In this document: piece after piece, positions 1 to 5,902 of the stretch | Layout of the letters: each line of letters begins with the position of its first letter | Position numbering within the stretch: position 1 is the stretch's first letter | Origin: Synergistaceae bacterium | GTDB taxonomy: Bacteria; Synergistota; Synergistia; Synergistales; Synergistaceae | NCBI GenBank assembly: GCA_031258255.1 | Contig: JAIRNC010000105.1 | Span: 1 to 33,817 of the forward strand | DNA: 33,817 nucleotides | Direction: 5' to 3' | Made by a program: the position numbers and the translations under genes | The notes under the pieces: model-generated | Databases searched by the model: none | Seen by the model: only the letters and a program-made list of their open reading frames with translations | Told to the model about the DNA's origin: nothing

Positions 1-215
1 CTGCGGGCAGCGGGATCGGCGGCTCAGGGTCAGATTCGGGCAGCGGGACCGGCGGCTCAGACGCCAAGGGCGGCTCAGGGTCAGATTCGGGCAGCGGGAA
101 CGGCGGCTCAGACGCCAAGGGCAGCTCAGGGTCAGATTCGGGCAGCGGGAACGGCGGCTCAGACGCCAAGGGCGGCGCCGCAAACGACGCTTCCGGCGCG
201 AACGCAGGTGAATAG
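1..215 (+). CDS. Gly/Ser/Asp-rich repeat protein, C-terminal fragment
   Basis: Only the last 70 or so codons are in the window; the reading frame starts at base 3 and ends with TAG at 213-215. The sequence is low-complexity, almost entirely Gly, Ser, Asp, Asn, Ala and Lys, built from a 17-residue unit (GGSGSDSGSGNGGSDAK) encoded by 51-bp tandem repeats, followed by a short Ala/Asn-rich tail. No domain can be recognised. Such tails are common in surface-exposed or linker regions, but that is inference. The frame is supported by the exact multiple-of-three repeat length and by the absence of internal stops. The next gene starts 66 bp downstream. Confidence 0.6.
   Translation, partial: AGSGIGGSGSDSGSGTGGSDAKGGSGSDSGSGNGGSDAKGSSGSDSGSGNGGSDAKGGAANDASGANAGE
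18..170 (+). repeat. 51-bp coding tandem repeat, three copies
   Basis: Three near-identical 51-bp units lie at 18-68, 69-119 and 120-170. Differences are a few single bases, for example ACC versus AAC and GGC versus AGC codons. A shortened, recombined unit lies before base 18. The period is 17 codons, so copy-number change would keep the frame. The array may continue outside the window. Confidence 0.9.
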
Positions 216-281
216 GCCGCTTTCGACGGATAAATAAATAATACCGCGAATCCAGATTTATTGCGCGTGGAGGTTTTATAG

Positions 282-1262
282 TTGCAAGCAATCACCATAA
301 ATGACGTCCTCGATGCCCGGGAGCGAATCTCCAGGGTCGTGAGGAGGACGCCTCTCATCAGGTCGTCGACCTTCAGCGAGTGGAGCGGCTTTGAGGTGTT
401 CCTCAAGGCAGAAAACCTTCAAAAGACTGGATCCTTCAAGATCAGGGGCGCGTCCAACAAAGTAATGTCGATTGCGCCTCATGAGGGGCAAAGGGGCGTC
501 GTGACGGGGTCGTCCGGCAATCACGGACAGGCCGTGGCCTGTGTGGCGGCTCGGTTCGGATACGGCGCCACTGTCGTCATGCCCGAGGGTGGCTCGCCGG
601 TCAAGGCGGCGTCCATCAAGGGCTACGGCGCGAACCTCGTCTATTGCGGCAAGACCTCCCAGGAGAGGCTCTCCTTCGCGGAAAAGCTCGCCAAGGAGAG
701 CGGGGGCGCCTTCATCCACCCATATGACGACCCGTTGGTCATGGCCGGGCAGGGGACGGCGGGCCTTGAGATAATCGAGGATCTTGATGACGCTTCCGTA
801 ATCCTCGTCCCGACAGGTGGGTGCGGCCTCATCTCAGGGATAGCGGTCGCAGTGAAGGAAAAAAGGCCAAACGTAAAGATCTTCGGAGTCGAGCCAGCGG
901 GCAGCAACAGCACGGGCCTGTCGTTCAAGAACGGCAAGAGGACTGCGCTCGACAGGATAGAGACTGCGGCGGACGGGATCAGGACGACCATACCGGGCGA
1001 GCTGACGTTCCCGCTGGTTCAAAAGTACGTCGATGGGATGATAGAGGTCACGGAGGGGGAAATTCTATACGCGCAGCGCGTTCTGCTGGAGCGCTGCAAG
1101 CTCCTGGCGGAGCCGACGGGCGCAGTGGCGCTGGCCGCGATCCTGTCGGGCGCCTTGGCTCGTCTCGCAAAGAGCGGGAAGGCCGTCGCGCTTTTGAGCG
1201 GGGGCAACGTCGCCATGCAAGAGCTGGCGGAATATCTGCTCCGTGCCGGCCCGAACGGCTGA
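282..1262 (+). CDS. PLP-dependent threonine/serine ammonia-lyase (short form)
   Basis: Fold-type II PLP enzyme that deaminates L-threonine or L-serine (or a related hydroxy-amino acid) to a 2-oxo acid and ammonia in the cytosol. The Schiff-base lysine is in SFKIRGA (Lys53). SSGNHGQAVA (about 77-86) is the substrate/cofactor loop, PTGGCGLISG (about 177-186) the phosphate-binding glycine loop, and SGGN near the C-terminus is the usual Ser-containing motif. At 326 aa it lacks the C-terminal ACT-like regulatory domain of biosynthetic IlvA, so it resembles catabolic TdcB, serine racemase or hydroxyaspartate dehydratase; the sequence does not settle the substrate. The TTG start is supported by TGGAGG at 268-273. 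The glycine loop has Cys where many relatives have Gly. Confidence 0.88.
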   Translation: MQAITINDVLDARERISRVVRRTPLIRSSTFSEWSGFEVFLKAENLQKTGSFKIRGASNKVMSIAPHEGQRGVVTGSSGNHGQAVACVAARFGYGATVVMPEGGSPVKAASIKGYGANLVYCGKTSQERLSFAEKLAKESGGAFIHPYDDPLVMAGQGTAGLEIIEDLDDASVILVPTGGCGLISGIAVAVKEKRPNVKIFGVEPAGSNSTGLSFKNGKRTALDRIETAADGIRTTIPGELTFPLVQKYVDGMIEVTEGEILYAQRVLLERCKLLAEPTGAVALAAILSGALARLAKSGKAVALLSGGNVAMQELAEYLLRAGPNG

Positions 1263-1283
1263 CCGCGAGGCGATGCGTTTATT

Positions 1284-1586
1284 ATGGGCGCCGGAGAAGT
1301 AGCGAAATTCCTGGAACTGGTCATGATCCTCTGCTTCGGGGCGGCGTGGCCGGCGTCCATATTGAAGTCGTGGAGGTCGAGGACGGCAAAGGGAAAGAGC
1401 CTGTTCTTCCTCTGCATCGTCCTCGCCGGCTACCTGGCGGGCCTCGCGAAGACGGTCCTGCTGGACGACCTGGGCAGTCTGCTCTTCGTGGCGTACTCGC
1501 TCAACTTCATCATGGTCTCTATCGACACAGCGCTTTATTTCAGGAACTCTGCCCTGGACAGCCGCAACATCGACCCATATGCATAG
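1284..1586 (+). CDS. small multi-pass membrane protein, possibly SemiSWEET/PQ-loop-like
   Basis: A 100-aa protein with three predicted membrane helices, at about residues 7-26, 38-58 and 63-84. It has a Pro after the first helix (AAWPASI), a basic loop with KSWRSRTAKGKS, GYLAGLAK in the second helix and NFIMVSIDTALYFRN in the third. This three-helix layout, with a kinking Pro and a polar Asn/Asp pair, recalls half-transporters of the SemiSWEET/PQ-loop group; this is inference, and many such proteins are only called hypothetical. It follows the dehydratase gene by 21 bp and may be co-transcribed with it. The ribosome-binding site is weak (GAGG at 1267-1270), so the start is less certain than the frame. 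Confidence 0.7.
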   Translation: MGAGEVAKFLELVMILCFGAAWPASILKSWRSRTAKGKSLFFLCIVLAGYLAGLAKTVLLDDLGSLLFVAYSLNFIMVSIDTALYFRNSALDSRNIDPYA

Positions 1587-1976
1587 TGCTCGTATGTCCG
1601 CGTGTAGGCACTACCGCCCCGCCGAATAAACGCGAGGCGCCGACAAGTGGCGGCGTTCGCAAGCTTCGAGTTATCAAATATCTCAATAGCTGCCTGGGTT
1701 TTTATCAAATATGCGTATTTGACTTGACTTACTCGATAGTGTAACGTTAAGGCGTCAAAGTAGCCCATAGGGCGGCATTGCAAAATACTCAGGGAACCCA
1801 GTAACGTTTGATTGTGCCGTAGCGCGGCGAACGGAATGTATCGCCAGTGGGTTATGTGTGCGCGTGGCGCATGTATGGGTGTGCTGTCTCCTGAACCCAG
1901 AGAGGGGGATGCCTATTTTGATCTGAACAGCGCGGCAGTTCGGATATACGGGTGATGCGCGAAAGATATTGGAAAC

Positions 1977-2011
1977 GGCCGGGTATCCTTCGGCCCTGAA
2001 TAGGATTTTTT
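1977..2011 (+). terminator. candidate terminator/attenuator with two exclusive hairpins
   Basis: GGCCG (1977-1981) can pair with CGGCC (1991-1995). Alternatively ATCCT (1985-1989) can pair with AGGAT (2002-2006), which is followed by six T at 2006-2011. Each stem uses bases in the loop of the other, so they exclude each other or form a pseudoknot. It could be a simple terminator of upstream transcription or an attenuator for the cassette. Stems are short and this is by eye only. Confidence 0.35.
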
Positions 2012-2089
2012 GCCTGATACCAATGTGATTTCAATCGGGCGTTAACGGGACGCTCCCTTACGGATAAACGCCGCCGTTAAAATCTTTTG

Positions 2090-2122
2090 GCGTCAGGCGC
2101 TTGATCAAAAATCGCATGACGC
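2090..2122 (+). promoter_or_regulatory. 5' leader hairpin upstream of the cassette
   Basis: GCGTCA (2090-2095) pairs with TGACGC (2117-2122), with an inner GAT/ATC pairing around a CAAAA loop. It lies about 25 bp before the AAGGAG ribosome-binding site of the first cassette gene. No poly-T follows, so it is not a terminator. It could act in translation or mRNA stability; the function is unknown. Confidence 0.3.
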
Positions 2123-2158
2123 TCTTGAACAGCCTGGGGCGCGATAAGGAGAATGACA

Positions 2159-3289
2159 ATGAGCGATACTTATGCGGAGGCAAAAAAATTTGCGGAAGAG
2201 TTCGTAGCGCCTTACAGCAAAGAAATTGACAAAAAAGCGGAATTCCCTAAGGAATCATTTGAAAAAATGGGCGAGCGAGGTTATTTTAAATTGTTGCTGC
2301 CAGAGGCAGTGGGCGGATTGGGAAAGACCCTCCTCGATCACGCCGAGGTTTGCCGCGCGTTTGCCGAAGGCAACGCTTCCACGGCGCTGTGCTACATGAT
2401 GCACAACGTAGCTTTGATGTGCGTTATGAGTTACGGCAGCGATCAAATGAAAGAGACAGTCGTCAAAGACGTAGTGGAAAAAAAACGCTTCCTCGCATTG
2501 GCATACAGCGAATTCGGCACCGGGACCCATTTCTATAAATCCGAGATAAAAGTACGGAGCAGTGATAACAGAGTCACCTTCAACGGCGTTAAAAGCATGG
2601 TGACATCCGCTGAAAACGCGTCGTATTATTTAGTGATAGCCCCTTCCATCAATGTAAAAGACGGAGTCGACAATTGGCTTTTCCCCTTGGGCACGCCGGG
2701 CTTGACTTTCCAGATGGAACTCTGGGACGGGTTGGGTATGCGCGGCAACATTTCCTGCCCTATGAAAATTGACGACGTCACCCTGGACGAGTCTTGGCGC
2801 ATCGGCGCGGAAGGCACTGGCTTAGAGCAGGTGCTTACGGCAGTGGCCCCGCCATTTGTCTTGGGGCTGGCCGCTATATACGCCGGCGTGTGCCAGAACC
2901 TGCTGGACATCGCGACTCGGCACGCAAAGCAGCGGGTCTATCCCGACGGGCAGGCGCTGTGCAACATTGAGACGGTGCAAATTCACTTGGCGAATATTTA
3001 CGCGAGGGCGCAAGCTTCCAAACTATTTGCCCTGGAAGCGGCCAGGGCGGCAGTGGCGGGCGAAGCGGACGCGCTTGCCAAGATTATCGCGTCAAGGGTG
3101 TTCGCGTCCGAGTCAGTCATTGAATGCGGCAGGCTCGCCATGCGCGTGGGTGGCGGCAAGGCATACAATAAGCATACGGAAATCGAGCGCCTGCTGCGCG
3201 ACGCTTATGCCGGGCAGATCATGGCGCCAAGCGTGGATGTATTGCTGGTCTGGTTGGGGAAGGCGCTCACTGATCAACCTATCCCCTGA
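2159..3289 (+). CDS. acyl-CoA dehydrogenase-fold flavoprotein
   Basis: Cytosolic protein of about 376 aa with the acyl-CoA dehydrogenase fold: N-terminal helical domain to about 115, beta domain about 115-225 with the flavin-contacting segment AYSEFGTGTH, and a C-terminal helical domain ending in RDAYAGQIMAPS. The carboxylate that acts as base in classic short/medium-chain enzymes (the YEGT position near the C-terminus) is not there, and the alternative Glu of isovaleryl-CoA dehydrogenases also looks absent. It may therefore be a DszC/SfnC-like flavin enzyme or another non-beta-oxidation member. ATG at 2159 is chosen because AAGGAG at 2146-2151 is 7 bp upstream; the ATG at 2153 is too close. 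It is the first gene of a four-gene cassette. Substrate unknown. Confidence 0.82.
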   Translation: MSDTYAEAKKFAEEFVAPYSKEIDKKAEFPKESFEKMGERGYFKLLLPEAVGGLGKTLLDHAEVCRAFAEGNASTALCYMMHNVALMCVMSYGSDQMKETVVKDVVEKKRFLALAYSEFGTGTHFYKSEIKVRSSDNRVTFNGVKSMVTSAENASYYLVIAPSINVKDGVDNWLFPLGTPGLTFQMELWDGLGMRGNISCPMKIDDVTLDESWRIGAEGTGLEQVLTAVAPPFVLGLAAIYAGVCQNLLDIATRHAKQRVYPDGQALCNIETVQIHLANIYARAQASKLFALEAARAAVAGEADALAKIIASRVFASESVIECGRLAMRVGGGKAYNKHTEIERLLRDAYAGQIMAPSVDVLLVWLGKALTDQPIP

Positions 3290-3366
3290 CGCGAGGCGGT
3301 TGATTGGCTTGCAAAGAGGGGCCGGAACGCCCAAACGTCCGGCCCCGCAACCGTAAAGGAGCGATA

Positions 3367-4182
3367 ATGTTGAGCGAGGCAATAAAAGTGGGGGCGGTGA
3401 TTTATGACCCAAAGGTAACTGTCATTTGGGGGATTATCGCGGATTTTTTCAAAACAGAAGGAATGCCGATAGAATGCGTTTTTTATAAAGACTATACGGC
3501 GCAGGTCGACGGCCTTATGGCACAAGAGATCGATGTCGCGTGGAATTCTCCGCTAGCTTGGCTCGATTCACATCTCAGGAGTGGCGGGAAGTGCTTGTAC
3601 GGGGCTATGCGCGATACCGACCGAGATAGAAAAACCTGCTTCATCGCCAAAAAAGACAGCGGCATTGGCGGATTCAAGGATTTAAAAGGAAAGACGATCG
3701 GGTTCGGCGCCCTGGACTCCCCGCAGGCCAGGCTGATCCCCATTTATTGCCTGCACCAGAACGGCCTTGAGTATCAGGAGGATTACGTTGAAAAGAGGTT
3801 TGACGTCGGCGTTGGGCTGCACGGAGATCATGTAGGCGGCGAGATGGAAGCCCTTAAAGCCCTTTCGGCGGGGGATCTGGATGTGTCAGTGGCGTTGGAT
3901 TTAAATTGGGAAGCATGGGAAAAAGACGGCACGGCTGATGGAAACAAACTAGGGGTCATAGGCACTACAGATCTCTTTGACCACTGTATCTTTGTCGGGC
4001 GCGAGGGTTTTCCCGGGGAACGTTTCGACGAATGGACCCGTGTCCTGCGCAGGATGGATTACGATAACCCCAGCCACCGGAAAATGATGGACATGGAGGG
4101 ACTGAAACGATGGGAACCCGGTAGGTTGAGCGGTTTTGGGCAGTTGCGGGGGGCCAACGAATACCTGCGGTTTTTCTCTTAG
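3367..4182 (+). CDS. PhnD/SsuA-type substrate-binding-fold protein without signal peptide
   Basis: A 271-aa type-2 periplasmic-binding-fold protein, similar in layout to PhnD (phosphonate), SsuA (sulfonate) and THI5-like proteins. Visible features are the opening strand IKVGAVIYDP, the segment WNSPLAW, and GFKDLKGKTIGFGALDSPQARLIP split over about 101-125, matching the PhnD 'DLKGK...S' region. It has no signal peptide or lipobox, and no transporter permease or ATPase gene is nearby, so it probably works in the cytosol as an enzyme or carrier rather than as a transport receptor (inference; MqnA/MqnD and THI5 are precedents for enzymes on this fold). ATG at 3367 is chosen for AAGGAG at 3356-3361; a frame extension to 3304 lacks a ribosome-binding site. 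Confidence 0.78.
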   Translation: MLSEAIKVGAVIYDPKVTVIWGIIADFFKTEGMPIECVFYKDYTAQVDGLMAQEIDVAWNSPLAWLDSHLRSGGKCLYGAMRDTDRDRKTCFIAKKDSGIGGFKDLKGKTIGFGALDSPQARLIPIYCLHQNGLEYQEDYVEKRFDVGVGLHGDHVGGEMEALKALSAGDLDVSVALDLNWEAWEKDGTADGNKLGVIGTTDLFDHCIFVGREGFPGERFDEWTRVLRRMDYDNPSHRKMMDMEGLKRWEPGRLSGFGQLRGANEYLRFFS

Positions 4183-4219
4183 TATCGATAGGAGATTTGC
4201 GGAGGATGCTGAAAGCCCT

Positions 4220-5416
4220 GTGCCCATAAAGGATATCCCTTTATTCCCTACCGCGCTCATGGGCAGCCTGCCACGGTCGGAGGAAGTATTGCGAGCCTTC
4301 CGCGACCTCCGGCACGGCAGGTTGGGGCGTTCCGATTTTGACCGCCTGATCTTCCAGGAGACGGGAAAAGCGGTCCGTATGCAGGAAAATGCCGGAATCG
4401 ACATTATCACCAGCGGCGAACTGAGCCGCGACAATTATGTATCTTTCGTTGCGGACAAACTGGATGGCGTTCAGATGAAAAACATGGGCGAACTTCTGGA
4501 GTATATAGACGACAAAAAAACTTTTGAAAAAATACTCGTCACTTTAGACGTGCCTTCGGTCGGCATCAAAAACGCAATCTGCGTCGGTAAGCTGCGCGAT
4601 CGGGGCGACATTGTCCTAAATGAATTGCTATTGCTGAAAAAACTCACTTCCAAACCTGTAAAGGTAACTTTGCCTGGCCCTTATCTGCTCACCCGCTCCA
4701 TGTGGCTGCCCAAACTATCGAGGCTTGCCTATGAAAACAAGGAAGGGCTGGGCGATGATGTCGTCGCTATACTGAAAGCTGAAATAACGCGGTTGCAGGA
4801 GGCCGGAGTCGAAGTCATCCAATTTGACGAGCCGGTGCTGACTGAGGTGGTATTTACGGAAAGCAGGCCCCGGACGTTCATGTGCGCGGCCCTGTCCGAA
4901 AAAAAAGATCCCGCGGAAGAACTCGCCTTTGCCTCAAACCTGATCCGAAGGGTACTGGATGCCGTAGACCGGAATAAAAGCGTCGCGTCCCTGCACGTAT
5001 GCCGGGGCAACTGGAGCAAAGACGAGACGACCCTGCTCTCCGGCCCATACACGCCTTTGCTGGATACATTCGCCGCCGTGGGCGCGGATCTGCTCGCCCT
5101 CGAATTTTCCACGCCCAGGGCCGGCGATCTGCCTTCCCTGCTTTCGGATCGCCGAATAAGCGGACATATGGCCTTAGGGCTGGGGGTGATCAATCCCAGG
5201 ACGGATGCCGTAGAAAGCGCCAGCGCCATTGTTTCCAGAGCCGAAGAAGCGTTGGGATGGATACCGAAGGAACGCTTATGGCTGAACCCGGATTGCGGTT
5301 TTGCCACCTTTGGAAACAGGCCGGTTAATACCGCAGAAACAATAAAACACAAGCTAGAAGCGCTGTCCGGCGCGGCTGAAACGCTGCGCGGCCGCCACTT
5401 CGCGGCGTCTTCCTGA
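4220..5416 (+). CDS. MetE C-terminal-type zinc methyltransferase (cobalamin-independent methionine synthase II family)
   Basis: A 398-aa single-domain relative of the catalytic half of MetE; the family includes folate-independent core methionine synthases and epoxyalkane:coenzyme M transferase. It opens with the family pattern LFPTALMGSLPR. It has FDEP (about 202-205) for substrate amino binding and candidate zinc ligands His259 and Cys261 in LHVCRGNW and Cys359 in NPDCGF; Glu295 may be the fourth. Zinc activates a thiol for alkylation or methyl transfer; the thiol and methyl donor are not evident here. The GTG start puts the family motif near the N-terminus; GGAGG at 4201-4205 is 14 bp away, so the start is not certain, with ATG 4259 as alternative. 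It begins 37 bp after the preceding stop. Confidence 0.8.
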   Translation: MPIKDIPLFPTALMGSLPRSEEVLRAFRDLRHGRLGRSDFDRLIFQETGKAVRMQENAGIDIITSGELSRDNYVSFVADKLDGVQMKNMGELLEYIDDKKTFEKILVTLDVPSVGIKNAICVGKLRDRGDIVLNELLLLKKLTSKPVKVTLPGPYLLTRSMWLPKLSRLAYENKEGLGDDVVAILKAEITRLQEAGVEVIQFDEPVLTEVVFTESRPRTFMCAALSEKKDPAEELAFASNLIRRVLDAVDRNKSVASLHVCRGNWSKDETTLLSGPYTPLLDTFAAVGADLLALEFSTPRAGDLPSLLSDRRISGHMALGLGVINPRTDAVESASAIVSRAEEALGWIPKERLWLNPDCGFATFGNRPVNTAETIKHKLEALSGAAETLRGRHFAASS

Positions 5417-5428
5417 TGGTGGGCTGCC

Positions 5429-5902
5429 ATGGGACGTGACATTTACGAGACCCGTTTCTTTGATTTGAGTTTACGGGCAGTCAGCGATGAACATAATGCT
5501 AAAATAAAAGTGTTCACTGACAAGCGCGTCTTAGAGATGGACGCGCAAGTCAGTTTTGATACAGAGTACGCCGGCGTCAGCAGCTTGGATCATTTTTTAG
5601 GCGGTTTGCTTGGCGGCGTTTTGTTGGCGTTGCTGGAACAAGCCAGGCACAAACATGTATGCATCGAGGATCTTGAAGGCAGGCTCACAGCCAAACTGGC
5701 CAATCCTTTGAATTTGCTGCGCGTGCAAGGTTATGACCAGGCGCCGGATTTACAGGATCTGCGGATTGTCGTTTACGTTTACGCGGAGATGGGGGAAGAT
5801 GCCCTATTCCGCTTTTGTCAAGAAGCGCTCGCCCTGTCGCCTCTGTATAATTGCGTTAAAAGGACATTGGGCTTGCTCGTCGACGTAAAGCGGTTGCTTT
5901 GA
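5429..5902 (+). CDS. OsmC-fold protein lacking the peroxidatic cysteine pair
   Basis: A 157-aa protein with the OsmC/Ohr layout: N-terminal beta sheet (1-48), the long central helix SSLDHFLGGLLGGVLLALLEQ split over 51-71, a second sheet including IEDLEGRLTAKLANP and LRIVVYVYAE, and the C-terminal helix plus strand. In OsmC proteins the central helix carries one reactive Cys and a 'CPV' turn carries the second; here these positions are Gly62/63 and Ser137 (LSPLYN). Cys78, Cys130 and Cys142 are elsewhere. Peroxide reduction is therefore unlikely and a binding or accessory role with the cassette enzymes is more plausible (inference). The gene starts 12 bp after the methyltransferase. Its last 47 bp overlap the convergent oxidoreductase gene. 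Confidence 0.68.
   Translation: MGRDIYETRFFDLSLRAVSDEHNAKIKVFTDKRVLEMDAQVSFDTEYAGVSSLDHFLGGLLGGVLLALLEQARHKHVCIEDLEGRLTAKLANPLNLLRVQGYDQAPDLQDLRIVVYVYAEMGEDALFRFCQEALALSPLYNCVKRTLGLLVDVKRLL

Larger units (their letters stand above)
1587..2158. other. non-coding, lower-GC stretch before the inserted cassette
   Basis: About 570 bp with no credible gene on either strand; the small open frames show no recognisable protein. Base composition is clearly more AT-rich than the dehydratase gene to the left. An 8-bp word, GTAACGTT, appears twice (about 1741 and 1803). The right half holds several hairpins that could regulate the downstream cassette and are listed separately. No SAM-I or cobalamin riboswitch consensus was found by eye. 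Confidence 0.6.

Noticed and set aside
1-170. Tandem 51-bp repeats considered as a CRISPR array
   Set aside because: There are no unique spacers between units; the repeats are contiguous, in frame and encode a Gly/Ser-rich peptide.
1719-1747. Promoter with TTGACT and TAACGT, 17-bp spacing
   Set aside because: The -10 matches only three of six positions and it lies over 400 bp from the next start codon; too weak to list.
1760-2158. SAM or cobalamin riboswitch before the methyltransferase cassette
   Set aside because: No SAM-I core and no B12-box-like sequence could be found by eye; only short generic hairpins are present.
2153-2158. Upstream ATG at 2153 as start of the acyl-CoA dehydrogenase-fold gene
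   Set aside because: It is only one base from the AAGGAG sequence, too close for initiation; the ATG at 2159 has ideal spacing.
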